Shown here: positions 32,944-45,264 of the stretch, piece by piece
Position numbering within the stretch: position 1 is the stretch's first letter
Layout: the number at the start of each line of letters is the position of its first letter
Assembly: GCF_029168945.1 (NCBI RefSeq)
Contig: NC_083610.1
Location: 51,787,429 to 51,851,428 of the forward strand
DNA: 64,000 nucleotides
Source of the DNA: Cannabis sativa
Taxonomy: Eukaryota > Streptophyta > Magnoliopsida > Rosales > Cannabaceae
Reading direction: 5' to 3'
Notes under the pieces: generated by a model
Seen by the model: the letters and a program-made list of their open reading frames with translations, nothing else
The model's database searches: none
What the model was told of the DNA's origin: nothing
Position numbers and translations under genes: made by a program

Positions 32944-35900
32944 CTAATATAAAACTAATCTGTACATTTCAATTAACCCTAAATTCTGAAGGTGCTTTTC
33001 GAATGCAGTCACTGCCAAGACTTCGGTGAATGGATTAGCTAAGTTGTCCTGTGTGTCAACTCTCTCCACCAGTACATCCCCTCTTGCCGCAGATTCTCTG
33101 ATAATATGATATTTTCTTTCTATATGTTTGCTTCTCTTATGGCTCCGAGGTTCCTTACTGTTGGCTATTGTTCCATTGTTATCACAAAGCAGGACTAGAG
33201 GCTTTTCCATTCCAGGTACTACACCAAGACTGATGAAGAACTTTCTAAGCCAGACAACCTCTTTAGCTGCTTCAGCCGCAGCTATGTATTCTGCCTCCAT
33301 GGTAGAATCCAAAATCGCGGTTTGTTTCGCACTTCTCCAAACCACTGCTCCACCCCCAAGAGTAAACACCATCCCAGATGTAGATTTCCTGTACTCAAGA
33401 CATGCCTGGAAATCTGAGTCAGTATAGCCTATGGGATTTAAAGCACCACCCTTGTAGACTAATACATAATTTCTTGTACTCTTTAAGTATTTCAAATAAC
33501 AGCATTCCAATGTTCCTGTCCTGGATTTGACTGATACCTGCTCACGATTCCAACTGCATAGTAGATGTCAGGTCTAGTGCATAACATTGCATACATTAGA
33601 CTTCCAACTGCAGAAGCATAAGGAACTTTTGCCATGTCTTCTATCTCTTGAGGATCAGTAGGACACTGTTCCTTAGATAGACGGATACCATATCTAGAAG
33701 GCATATTTGCCCCATTGGTATTAGTCATGGAAAATCTCTCTAGAACTTTGTCAATGTAAGTTGTTTGAGAGAGAGCAAGGGATCTGTTCTTCCGGTTTCT
33801 GATAATCTGAATACCGAGAACATAGGCGGCCTCATCCAAGTCTTTCATGTTGAATTGAGTGTCTAGCCATTCCTTGATGTGAGTCATTTTCTTGACATTG
33901 TTGCCAATGATCAAAATGTCATCAACATAAAAGACCAAAAATACTACTACTTGGTCTTCCTTGAGTTGGTAAACACAAGGTTCATCTTCATTCTGATGAA
34001 AGCCGTAGGTTTTAATGATCTCATCAAACCTTTTATTCCATGAGTGAGAAGCTTGCTTAAGTCCATAAATGGACCTATTTAATTTGCAAACTTTATTTTC
34101 CTGCCCAGGAAGAACATCACCTTATGGTTGCTCTATACAGATGGTTTTTTGAAGAAGCCCATTAAGGAAGGTTGTCTTGACATCCATTTGCCAAATTTCA
34201 TAATCGAAAGCGGTTGCGATGGAGAGAAGAATTCGGATGGATTTGAGCAAGGCGAGAGGACTAAAAGTTTCCTCATAGTCCACACCTTCTTTTTGGGTAT
34301 AATGCTTGGCGACCAGTCTAGCTTTAAAAGTTTCGACTTCGCCTCCAGCGCCTCTTTTCTTCTTGTAGACCCATTTGCATTTGATTGGACGATAATCATC
34401 GGGTGGATCTACATATTCCCTGACTTTGTTCTTTTTCATGGAATCCATTTCTGAATCCATGCCAGCTGACCATCGCTTCTGTTGTGGACTTGCCATTGCC
34501 TTTTTATAGGTTAATGGGTCATCATCAATACCGTCACCAACGACCATATTGATTTCACCATCCAAGCCATAACGAGATGGTTTTGTAGAAACCCTCCCAC
34601 TATGACGAGGAGCGGTGACCTTCTGAACAGGAGCTTTGGTAGTAGTTTTCTCAGTTGCTACAACTGAGGGAGTGGGATTATCCTCTTCTTGAGTAGAAGA
34701 GGATGGAACATTTGAAGGAACTATATCTGTTAGCATTTCTTCTAATACAACTTCACTTTTCGGTTTGTTGTCTTTCATATAGTTATTTTCATGAAAAGTA
34801 GCATTTGTAGAAACAAACACTTTGTTATCCTTGTGACTATAAAATAGTCCACCCCTAGTCTCTTTAGAATTTCCGACAAACATGCAAACTTTAGTTAGCG
34901 ATTCCAGTTTGCCTTCTTTCTTTCTCAAGACGTGAGCAAGGCACCCCAAAATCCTATAATGGCGTAAACTAGGTGTACGACCATTCCATAGTTCGATGGG
35001 TGTCTTAGGGACTGCTTTAGATGGTACAACATTTAAAATGTCGTTTTCCATTTGAATAACATATCCCCAGAAGGACGTAGAAAGAGTTGAATAACTCAGC
35101 ATGGACCTAACCATTTCCAAGAGAGTGCGATTTCTTCTTTCTGCAACTCTATTTTGCTGTGGAGTGCTTGGGGCAGTATATTGGGATTCAATTCCAAGTT
35201 CAGTTAAATGATCTTTGAACTGCATATCCATATATTCTCCACCCCTATCAATTCGCAAGATCTTTAATGTTTTACCTAATTGGTTTTGATCCAAAGCATA
35301 AAATTCTTGAAATTTTTCAAACGTTTCAGATTTCTTTTGCATTAGGTAAAGAAAACTGTATCTAGAGAAGTCGTCAATGAAGGTGACAAAATACTCATAA
35401 CCACCTCGGGCTTTTACATTCAGAGCTCCACAAACATCTGAATGCCCTAACCCTAGGGGTTGTTTAACACGCTCTCCCTTTGCAGAGAAAGAACGTTTGG
35501 TCATTTTTCCTTCTAGGCATGACTCGCATACTGGCAGTTCTCCTAAGACGACATTTTTCAATGGACCGTCTTTGGTTAGCCTATTGAGCCTATCAAAACC
35601 TATATGACCTAAACGTAAATGCCATAGATAAGTTTGATCATCATACTCAATCTCTTTTCTCTTAAGGCTTCTAGGTTCAGCTACATTGAAAAGTTCAGGA
35701 TTTAGTGAGATTTGAGTATCAGGTCTTAGAACATAAAGCCCTTGTTCCATGTTAGCAACACATATATGAAATCCATTACGAGAAATTGAACAATTTGAAC
35801 TCGAAAAATTCAATATATAAAATTGTGTTTGTAAACATGAAACACTAATCAAGTTTCTACTAAAGTTTGGAATATATAAAACATTCTGTAAAAGTAAAAA

Positions 35901-36440
35901 TTTCTTTGTATGAAACTTGATACGGGTTGTTCCTCTGGCTTTAACTGATACCAACTCGCCATTTCCAACTTTTAGCTTTAACTCATCTGGGTGAATATTC
36001 TCCCAAGTTTCAAGCAGCTGCAATGAAGAACATACATGGTTAGTAGATCCAGAATCAACAATCCAGGTGGATTTGTCATTCTCTAAAACACATGATTCAA
36101 AGACAAAAGCATCACCTTCGTTTGAATTGTCTAGAAGCCTGGGACATTGTTCTTCTTCGTGGGCCCTCAACTCAGTCTCGAGTTTTTCCATGTCCGAGGA
36201 GTGAGGATTGTTCAACAAGTAATATAGAACAAAACCATCATACTCCGGAGGAAGACTATTAAGGATGAGGCGTACCCATTGTTCCTTTGATAAATCAATT
36301 CCAAGTATATTTGCCTTTTGGAACTTCAGATTCATCAACAATAGGTACGAGTTAATGCAACTACCAGGATGCATTTTCACACTATTGAGTTCTTTTGCGA
36401 AGATACTAACAAGGAGTGGATCGGGGTGAGGGTTATTCAT
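32944..36440 (-). pseudogene. pol: Copia Gag-Pol of element B with internal gag deletion
   Basis: The start ATG at 36440 (MNNPHPDPLL) follows a TTGTAG acceptor-like site. After AKEL most of the capsid core is missing, and the frame resumes in the gag tail (WVRLILNSLPPEYDGF). No CCHC knuckle precedes protease (TWIVDSGSTNHV). Integrase has an intact zinc motif (WHLRLGH, CESC) and D-D-E residues (GHSDVCG, RIDRGGEY, NRVAERRNR). RT begins with KCKWVYKKKRG; a TAA at 34122-34124 replaces a residue after EQP. YVDDILIIGNN is intact. A deletion and frameshift near 33492-33510 precedes RNase H (GYTDSDFQ, STMEAEY, LCDNNG), which ends beside the 3' LTR at 32944. Only two obvious lesions lie in pol. B may be a source of pol activity for relatives, but its own Gag looks non-functional. 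Confidence 0.85.
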
Positions 36441-36448
36441 ATTGGCAC

Positions 36449-39008
36449 TACAACATATCAATAAACAGAAGTAAGGTTTTGGTTCTATAAATTCATACAC
36501 AAGTTCAGAAAATAACAAATAATCACATATGTTATAAAAATACTAAATCTAACATAGTTTATTTTCCAAGGTTTCCAACAAACTGATACAGTGTCCCGTT
36601 TAGGCGAGAGTCAAAGCATCATCCATTGAATAGAGTTGTCAATTCATCTAAAATGACAATCATTCTAGCAACCTTTTATTCAATCAAGATTGGAATTCAG
36701 CGTTGTCCCGTTTAGGCGAGAGTCAAGGCAATTCTATCTTATGAGCTTCCACCATTGTTTCATACTCTTGTAAGTCTTATACAGTCGCCACCATTAGGGT
36801 GGTCAAAAACAATATAAAAAACTTACAAGAATACTTATCTTTCGAGATTAAACGGCGCTAACTTTCTAATGAACGTTCCTCCATTAGGGAGGATTACTCA
36901 CTAAAACAATAGCTATGTAAAACCAACAATGGAGATCGAATTTCTCATGATTAAAGCTCATTATTTAAAATATGTATTTTATTTAATCATTTATATTCCA
37001 TATCTTAAATAATGACACATTACAAATTAAAGTTTTTTTTTTAAAAAAACTTTAATTAAATTTCAAAAATGGAATAAATTTGAAAAATATCTTATTTAAG
37101 TTGTTTAGAGAAATCTAAAATATCCAACTCAAATATTCTTCAATCAATGACTTAATTAAATATTAACAATTAAGTGATAACCACTTATTTTAGAAGATAT
37201 TCCATCTTAAGTTTTCCATATTTATTAAATATCAACTTAAAAAATATCCAAAGAATCTTAATAATCAATTCCTAAAATTCCTCAACTTAATTTATAATAG
37301 TAAATTCAAAAGATATTCAAATCTAAGTTCATTTGTTAGATATAACTAAATCTCAACTTAAATATGAATATTTAATGAAATTATTAAATTAAGATTCAGA
37401 AAGAATTTACATGGTTATAATTCTATATTTAATTAAACACAAGAAAAATACATATAGTTTTTCTAGAATATCATTCTTCAAACTATGTTTTTCTGAAATT
37501 AATTTCAAGGAAGAATGAAATTAATTATGTTGCTAATCAATTTTATTAGGTTAAACTAATATAATTAACCTAGCACAGTTATCCAAATCAGGCAAATGGG
37601 CCTTCACAATTGGGGTTGTTCATGTGAGGGGGAGCTGGGTTCAGTATGTTGTACCCACTTCTATGGCTCCCAACTCTCACACAAGGCCCAAAAGAGAGGA
37701 ATTTAACCTTAGCATGAACAACTGTTCTTAATTGAATAGGCCCACTACTAAATGAGCCTAAATAAAATCTATCAAGTTATGACATTTTATTTAGCAACAA
37801 CAACCTATACGTATCTATAACAAAAATTAAACATATAGGCTCACACAAGCACACAGATTTGGATGGATCCTATCATGCTACTAGGTCATACACAGATGAA
37901 AGAAGAATGTAAAAATTACCTGTTACAAATTATTTACTTGATCTATTGACAATTGAACCATGGGTTAAAATCAGATCATTGGATCTGTCAACAAGTTAAC
38001 CATGGCAATTTAGATCAAGAAATAATAGGTTTTCGAAAACTTACAAACAATCTAAAACACATACTCGTGCAACAAGTTAGATTTGGATAGTTGGTTGTAG
38101 GATTTATTTAATTTTAAATATATATTTAAAAAAAATCGATTTTAAAAAAAAATATAAAAATTAAACCTACAATTTTGAAAAATTAGGTTTTAGGTAACCT
38201 AAATATCATTTCAAAATAAATTTCTTAACTTACCTTTTAAATTTCATGTTATTTAATAAATTAAATATTCAATAAAATAGAAAATGGTAAAGTTAACAAA
38301 AATATCTTATTTCCTCTTTTAAAATATCATGATTATTTTGATCTTATTCTAAATAAGGTCAAGTTACCAAAAAAAAATTAATATCTGACCTTAAAAAAAA
38401 ATAAAATAATCAAAGTTTAAAGGAAATAAGAAAAGAGGTAAGAAAAACTTGATTTTAACCTATTTTCAAATTCAAATTATACTAATATCTAAAATTAATT
38501 TTGAAAAATCAAATTAATTTATTTCTGATAATTAGATTTGAAATTTGAAAAACAAAAATCAATATACAAAACTACACAAAAAATCGGAAGTTAATTCCAT
38601 GAAATAGCATGAAAAATTGAAAAAAATGAAAAAAATGATGAACAGTACGGATGGTATGCGTAGCATACCCATCCGCCCGTGCATCTCGGTTGCTGGTCGA
38701 GCTCTCACGGCGCAGGGAGGCTGCATGCAGCCATTCCGCCCGCGTGGGAAGGTGCTCATCATCCCGATTTTTCCAATTTTTGAAAATTCATAACTAATTC
38801 AAATTAAATCGAAATCGAGTTCTGTAAAAAAGTAAATTGCTTAGAATTTTCCAAACTATACAATAAAAATAATTATAGAAATAGAAAAGTAACTATTTTT
38901 TCCAAAATTCACAAACAACAATCAATCATCAATATGACACACAAAGCAACATGATACCATCCAAAACACAAACAAATCGTTTTAAGTCCAATAAGAAAAT
39001 CAATTTAC
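36449..39008 (-). other. Leader of element B
   Basis: 2.6 kb of AT-rich non-coding sequence, homologous to the leaders of A and C. Islands in element order: GC-rich hairpin block 38760-38640; the AAGTGGGTACAACATACT-like block near 37650; stem-loop 36892-36878; 21-nt motif twice (36724-36704 and 36612-36592). A T-rich stretch ends in TTGTAG at 36448, just before gag. Confidence 0.65.
38648..38732 (-). promoter_or_regulatory. GC-island hairpin and palindrome in leader B
   Basis: In element sense, CGGATGGGTATGC pairs with GCATACCATCCG across a 3-nt loop with one bulge (38648-38675). Beside it GGCTGCATGCAGCC (38719-38732) is a perfect palindrome. Compared with A and C, the hairpin differs in both arms at matching places. 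Confidence 0.6.
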
Positions 39009-39026
39009 TATGGCTCTGATACCAAT
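39009..39026 (-). other. Primer binding site of element B
   Basis: Reversed ATTGGTATCAGAGCCAT, the standard initiator-Met site of plant copia elements. Confidence 0.85.
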
Positions 39027-40894
39027 TGTTAGAATTATTTTACCAGGATCGTAGATCTACTCACAAGTATGTTGATTTATCAACCTAAATATGAACTTCT
39101 AAAACGATGGAAAATTAAACACATAAAAGTAAGAGAAATCTTACATTGGGTGCAGCGGAATATATGTCTCCTCCCACTCAGATCTCTAACCCTTGATTCC
39201 TTTCTGTCGCAGAGTATAATCAAGATCTGAGCCCGAATGTCCTTCTTTGTTGAATCTGAATTCTACACAACCTTCCTCACTATGATTGAGGTATTACTTG
39301 ATGTGTGTGGGCACTACTCTATCACTTAGAGAATTTCGAAAACAGAGAAGGTAGAGAGAGAGAGAGAGAGTGGCGGCTTGAGCAAAGTTTTTGTGTGAGA
39401 GAAAATTCTGTCAAAGTGTTACAAAAACTGAAGCCTTTACCTTCTATTTATAGAAGACCACATAGGGCTATGGTTGAATTACTTGGCATTAAAAAATTGA
39501 AAAATCAATGGGAAAAGGGAAGCAAAGTGGCCGGCCTAGGCATTGTGGAAATAAGGTTTTCCACTTTTCCAACTTTCCTTTTCCTACATTGCTAGTTTCC
39601 TATTTTGTCAAAAACTGTCAATTCCTTTATTCAACCACATAAATGTCAAATCTAATTATTTAATAATTAAAATTAATTATCAAATAATATATTGTCATTT
39701 ATTTATTAATAATAAAACTAATTAAAGTTTCCCAATTAATAAATATACCCTTCAAATTCTCTATTTACTGTTTTGCCCTTAAAAAGTGATAAATTATCAA
39801 ATAGACACAGTCTAACTTGAGAATTATAATTGATTAATTAAAATCAATTAGATGAGTCTTACAAGTAATATTGTCTCAACTAGTGAGGGGACCATGGGTC
39901 TATATATCCGAGCTTCCAATAAGCAGATCAAGAATTTACTACTTAAATTCACTAACTTATTAATTCTTCGTTGAATCCACGCATAGAACTTAGAATTGCA
40001 CTCTCAGTTATATAGATCGCTCTATATGTTCCACCATATAGACACGTCATTAGTTATCCATTGTTATAATCCTAATTTGATCAATGATCCTTTATATGGA
40101 TGATTTACATTGTAAAGGGATTTAATTACCGTAACACCCTACAATGTATTTTATCCTTAAAACACTTAACCCTGTATAACTGATATTTCAGCTAAGTGAA
40201 ATGAGTACTCCACCATTTATCTTCGTTTGGTTAAGCTCGAAGGAAATCATCCTTTGCTTACTATTCGCCAGATAGAAGCTATAGATTCCATGTTTATGTT
40301 AGCGCTCCCACTCAATTGCACTACCGTGTTCCCAAAATGTACGTATCACCCTGACCCAAAAGTAGGCTTAACTAACAAATCAAAGAACACGAATAATACT
40401 TTTGAGATTCAACCTAACCATATCAGGATTTAGATCATTTGATCTAGGATCAACTTAGTGATATTGAATTGAATAGATATTATGGTAAGTTTTATAAATC
40501 TATTTCAAAGTTCAATATCGGTCCATTCTAATGCATACTCCATGCATCCAACCCGAGCTTTACTTTAACCAATATTTTGGAAAGAACATAGCATTTCTCC
40601 AAATGCAAGTAAACTCTGTTGTAGATTGTCATATCAGTAAAACCAGTGTTCTGATAAATCTAGGAATCCTTTATTCACATAGTCATGTTTACTTTCCACT
40701 GTGTTGACAACACAATAAACATGATCAAGTATGTGAAAAGGGTTTGAATGAATTTATAAATCGAATAGACAAATAATTGATAAGGTGAACCAAAACATAC
40801 ACAAATGAATGAAAAATGCTTCTGTTACTTTATTGATATTGAATAATCTTGATTACATTGAAATGGGGTTTTATTTAGGGCATAAAACCCAACA
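39027..40894 (-). repeat. 5' LTR of element B (1868 bp)
   Basis: Pairs with 31064-32929. Splice-donor-like CCCAATGTAAGA in sense orientation (GT at 39144-39143) near its end. A GA-rich run (39351-39371) is longer than in the 3' LTR. Confidence 0.9.
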
Positions 40895-41519
40895 TCAACC
40901 CCTTACAAAATGGCGCTTTAAATATAGTTACACCTTTTTCTCACACAGGATCAGATTTTTTCCTCTCTGCCAGCCCATGGTAGTGCGCGTACGTACTCTT
41001 GGGCACGCTTTATGCCCAAAAACTTGTGTAGAGACTATTTTGTAAGGGAGTGACCTTTGTACAACACGTGCCCTAGGTCGTACAAGGGTCCTCATAAGTA
41101 ACTCTAGACCACACGATTAAGAAGGTTCCTAGCAGTGGATTGCAGATCATCCTTTCTGCAATACCAGCCTTAGCAACATGTAGAGGACGTAACCCTATGT
41201 AGGTAAAGGATATGCACTTTACCCAATGTGTGCCTATATATATCCTCGTTCTTACAAAGAGGAGGGGGACTCTTTTGATCGATTGTTACTTTACAAGAAT
41301 ACCTAGTTCTATTTCTTTCAATACAAAGTTGTTACATTGTAATACATTATAATCTTGTGATATCTGCCCTAAGAGGCTAATGATATTGACTCGTGGACTA
41401 AGGATCATTAACGACCAAACCACGTAAAAACCTACTGTTCATACTATTTATTGCTTATTATTTCCATTATTTTCTCAAAATACTGAGTTTCATTGACCTC
41501 AAAAAATGGTCAACTAACA
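40895..41519 (+). repeat. 3' LTR of gypsy I, second part
   Basis: Plus-strand LTR sequence with a TATA box (GCCTATATATATCC, about 41229-41242), the GACTCGTGGACTAAGG motif near 41388 (as in the D LTR, TTGACTCGTGGACTA) and CCACGTAAAAACC at 41424, ending CAACTAACA at 41519. The left side is cut by element B. Confidence 0.65.
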
Positions 41520-41817
41520 GTTGGGTCGCATAGATCTGATGTTTGCCACATGTTATCCAAACATAATAAAAAAGTAATAAACACAAAGATTTCTTATAAA
41601 GGTTTGGCACCCTTGTGATAGTGGGTTATGACCTACTCCTTTTTTAGTTGTACTAATACTGAGGGAAATACTATCCAGATCACTATAGATGGGATCTGCT
41701 ATAGCACCCTTAGGATTACAAAGTATGAATCAGTAGGCAGATCTCAAGTGTTGGCCAACCTTGTGTAGGTGTGTTAGGGAGATGAAGAGAAGAGAGGAAG
41801 AGCCCTAACGGGCGTGT

Positions 41818-41893
<76 letters not shown>

Positions 41894-42682
41894 AGAGTGA
41901 GACTTCGAGCTATTTTGAGGCTAAGCGACTTAGAGACAGCATAGAGAACTTAGGTTTCTAGGCTAGGGTTAAGGCCTTTATATAGGAAGCCTTAAACCCT
42001 AGGTTTACAACCTAAATCCCTTAAAAATATGATAGTTTGCAAGTTATTTACATAAGACAAAAATGTCCTTAGATTCTAGATACTTCTTAGCCTGTCTGTT
42101 GGGCTTTCATGGCCCAATTTGCAGCCCATGCCCTGGTCCATGTGTAGAGTTGTAAATGGAGTCTTGCCTTGTCCATCTTGGCCGCCTATAGGCATTCAAG
42201 GAAGTCTGACTAGCCATGCTCTTGCCAGGTCAATCCTAGCCGGCCATTGTCCTGCCAGGACCTTGCAGGATAAGGCCTACAGGGTCTGGCAGGTCACTAT
42301 AGGTCCACCAGGAGCAAGCTAACCTTTGAGTTTCGAGGCCATCCTTTTACAAGTTGAGGATAGCTTTGTATATTATTTCCTTGAAGAGGTCAAATTCCCT
42401 TGGTCGAACGGAGTCTCCCTATGTCCGGAAGTCACTTCTTGGCCGGCTAGCTTATTCAAAGATCTTTGTTATCCTATAGGCTCACCCTGACCGGCCTATA
42501 GGCTCCCCTTGGCTGGCCAAGGATGTTGGTACAACTCCTTGTGGGCTCGCTTAACTTCCTTTGGTCACTGCTTGATGATTTTGCTATATCTTTCATGGAG
42601 GCTCTATTCTGCTATTGACGGGGCTATACTCCACCTGTACACTATCTTTGGCTTACATGGACATGCCACGACAGGTAGACAT
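41520..42682 (-). repeat. Decayed LTR-like sequence, reversed
   Basis: Reverse reading shows LTR traits: TGTCTACCTGTCGTGGCATG at 42682, a TATA box GGCTTCCTATATAAAGGCC near 41970-41990, and a region near 41600 (GGTTTGGCACCC on the plus strand) like the U5 of gypsy LTRs. No partner LTR or purine tract is found, so a solo or orphan LTR is likely. No coding sequence is supported; the small ORFs here are not protein-like. Confidence 0.45.
41821..41890. repeat. (AG)35 microsatellite
   Basis: An uninterrupted AG dinucleotide run of 70 bp inside the LTR-like sequence. Its perfection suggests recent expansion. Confidence 0.95.
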
Positions 42683-42759
42683 AATTTGGGAGAAAAAGTA
42701 GATAGTAACTTGTTCATTAGAACACTTGTAGGATTGAAAATAAGTTCTACTAGCTTCCT

Positions 42760-43182
42760 ACGTTGTTTATTATATTGTATCCATGTCTAATCAAAATATG
42801 TGTGATATAGATATATACTGGTGTTATGAATATGATCTAGCGTTAAAAAAAAATTGTTTGAACTTCATATATCAATAACTTTTTCCAACCCTATGTGTTA
42901 TAGAGATTCTGTGGAGTTATGAATATAGTCTTGAGTTCAATATAAAAGGTCTTTTAACTGCATATATTAATAACTTCTTCCACCCCTATCATATCAAAAG
43001 ATCTTTTTATTAAACAAAATCGTAATAATTAAATAAGAATTGACAATTATTCTTAAACATTGAATTTAAAATCTATGTGTTTATGTGGTATTATCTCTTT
43101 ACAAAGATTAAAATACCATAGATTTGGTCTCAATAATATAAAACACATAAAGCATGATAAACATATAAATACAAAATTGTAT
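42760..43182 (-). mobile_element. Remnant of A-type copia internal region
   Basis: The reverse complement aligns over about 420 bp with 6622-7035 of element A. For example, TTTATATGTTT in both, GATCTTTTGAT(A/C)TGATAGG in both, and ATTAGACATGGATACAATAT against TTTAGACATAGAAGTAATAT. It ends at 43182, where the LTR of F begins. It is non-coding. Bases 42683-42759 show nothing recognisable. Confidence 0.65.
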
Positions 43183-43679
43183 TGTTGACCTCGCTTTTAG
43201 CCAACCACAATGAGTCTTAATAGTAAGCGATAAGTGATATAATTTAGATATAATATGAAAAGATAAATAAAGAACACAGAGTTCTTAAAGAGGTTCGGCC
43301 CCGAGCAATTCGGTAATAGCCTACTTCCCTTGATTTGTATTGACTTAAGAACAAAGAACACAATTATTTTTCTCTTAGAGCTCTTACAATCATATCTTTG
43401 AGTATCCTCTCTTAAATAATTTTCTCGACCCCCTGTCCAGTGAGAATGGATCACTATTTATAGGGCTATAAGCTTGAGAAAAGGTTTCCATTTTGCTTAC
43501 AATATCTATAATTGGTAAGAATACACATTACATATATGGAATACACTAATTGAGGACTTCGTCCATGTAGGTATATGTGGTGTTCTGCTCAGAATATCTC
43601 CTTCGAGCAAATATGGGGAGTTGACTCCACATGTCACCAGCGTGTGATGTCACGTCAGAGTGTAAAAATTGGGATAACA
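43183..43679 (-). repeat. 3' LTR of gypsy F (497 bp)
   Basis: TGTTGACCTCGC to GGGATAACA, followed by the purine tract GTTTCCCCCAAG (43680-43691). Reverse TATA box CCTATAAATAGTG at 43451-43463. Element F is on the minus strand; its 5' half would lie right of 57363, where copia LTR G cuts it. Confidence 0.7.
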
Positions 43680-44044
43680 GTTTCCCCCAAGTCTGTGCGG
43701 GACTTTTGAAGTTGCGTGTAGACTTCATCCGAAATGCTTTTACATTTGAATGGATGACACGTGTTGGGTGCGTCTGTTCGTGATTCGATGAGAGTCTGAC
43801 CAAGCGTCTCTTCAATTTTCAGCTAATTAATGCTCGAACTTAATTAATGCCTTGAAACATGGTTTTCTTCGCACGCTTTGACAGTTACACTTGATTGATT
43901 TTAATTTCCCAATACTTTCTTTTGGGGGAAAATCAGATGTTTGAGGGATTTCCAAATGATTACCTTTTTTTCACCAAATTACCTATAAATAAGGTTGGAA
44001 CTTCTTCATAATTTACCAACACTCCATTAAACAAACTCAGAGCA
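43680..44044 (+). promoter_or_regulatory. F: purine tract, antisense promoter, first leader part
   Basis: After the purine tract, the plus strand has a TATA box CCTATAAATAAGG (43982-43994), followed about 30 bp later by a CA-rich start region (AACACTCCATTAAACAAACT). Element E is inserted at 44045, about 50 bp past the TATA box, within the presumed 5' untranslated exon of the antisense ORF of F. That exon continues at 55744. Confidence 0.5.
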
Positions 44045-44893
44045 TGTTGTCGAGTGAATTTCGCAACACCAATTTTATATGATACTATTAATAACAGAAA
44101 GAAATCTATATGAAGAACAAGTGCGAGTATTCAACCTAGAGTGGCGAGTACTCAAACTGGGAACGAGAAATGATTAACAGAAAACTGGAAATAACAATGA
44201 CACAAAGGATTATAGTGGTTCAGTCAGATCACGGTCTGCTTAGTCCAGTGTAGCAAGAGTTTCGTAGGTGCCATTTCACGGAGGATCACCCCTTTATATA
44301 CAAAGCATGTGTCCGATCAGTTATACAAGGATTGCATTAATTGTCAATCCGTTTTTACACATTGAATTACAATAATTAAACTAAACAACGTTAACATTAA
44401 TAAATGAACGGCAGTTACTAAGTTCATCAACGTGTGCGTCTTCCGAATCTACGAGTTAACTGTTCATATTCTGATGTTAAACTCGCAGGTTTATCATTAT
44501 GTTTAGGATGTCTGCGTCCTTAGATAGTCGCCTTATGTGGACATCGCATGGCGAGCTGATAGAACCTAGACATGCGAGTCTATATTTGTTTATCAAGGCT
44601 ACAGGGTTCTTAGAACCAAATCTTGTTTATAGACAGTCGGTCTCCTGGTTTATACACGGACATGGGGAGGATGCTCGCACATAATTCGATATATGCGAGC
44701 TACTCTCTTGTCTCGAATGCGATCAGACTTTGGTCATGCTCGCTATCTCTCGCTGATTCTATCTTAAGCGAGGTTTGAAACTTCGAGGAGTCCCTCATGG
44801 ACATTTCAGCTTTCATTGGAAATCTGAGTATACGTGTCCTCTAAATAGGGGTCTGGTCTTGAGTTTCTAGGTGAGAGAAATCTCACTATAACA
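44045..44893 (-). repeat. 3' LTR of element E (849 bp)
   Basis: TGTTGTCGAGTG to CTATAACA. Reverse TATA box TATATAAAGGGG near 44288-44300. The terminal 33 bp plus the purine tract are repeated downstream (see 44861-45032). Confidence 0.9.
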
Positions 44894-45032
44894 CATGCCC
44901 CTAGTTTCGCGATGTGACAGGTGCAGTCACAAGGGAAACTAGTCTCGAGTTTCTAGGTGAGAGAAATCTCACTATAACACATGCCCCTAGTTTCGCGATG
45001 TGACAGGTGTAGTCACAAGGGAAACTATACTC
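44861..45032. repeat. 86-bp tandem duplication over LTR end and purine tract
   Basis: GAGTTTCTAGGTGAGAGAAA begins at 44861 and again at 44947, with the following sequence through the LTR terminus (CTATAACA at 44893 and 44979), the purine tract (reversed CTAGGGGCATG) and GGGAAACTA repeated with only a few changes. The element thus has two possible plus-strand priming sites and two LTR 5' termini. Confidence 0.85.
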
Positions 45033-45251
45033 GAGAGACAGGTGAAAGGTTGTCACGAGGAGGTGACCTTTGGTTGTCCCTTCGAGGGTTTCGAAAAATG
45101 ACGGCTATAATCATTACTTTTATTGCATTTATGGTGCCACGTCACAAAACTCTTCGATTTTTGTGTAGGCGTGGCCATCTTTGGCCGTTGGATTGGGCAA
45201 CTCTAGGCATTCCAATTGCCACGTGTCGTGATCCCAATTAATGAGGGATTT

Positions 45252-45264
45252 GGATATTTAAACC
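45252..45264 (+). promoter_or_regulatory. Candidate promoter of antisense ORF in E
   Basis: GGATATTTAAACC on the plus strand, with pyrimidine-rich CT-tracts downstream (45290-45340), just inside the 3' LTR. It is placed like the TATA boxes of D, F and J. Confidence 0.45.

Larger units (their letters stand above)
31064..40894 (-). mobile_element. Copia element B, pol-bearing
   Basis: A minus-strand Ty1/copia element of 9.8 kb. It has two LTRs (31064-32929 and 39027-40894), a canonical primer site, a leader of 2.6 kb, a reduced gag, and a nearly full pol with few lesions. The LTRs are almost the same length (1866 and 1868 bp) and differ at only a few percent of positions, so B is young. The flanking five bases, CACAC and TCAAC, do not form a convincing target duplication. 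It shares LTR family and leader islands with A and C but has the standard Met primer site. Confidence 0.9.

Noticed and set aside
41520..42682. Possible host gene promoter with TATA box and AG tract
   Set aside because: Reverse reading shows LTR-like traits and no downstream coding exon is found.
44499..44684. 61-aa ORF in both LTRs of E (also 55349-55534)
   Set aside because: LTR sequence read on the antisense strand; no support as a gene.
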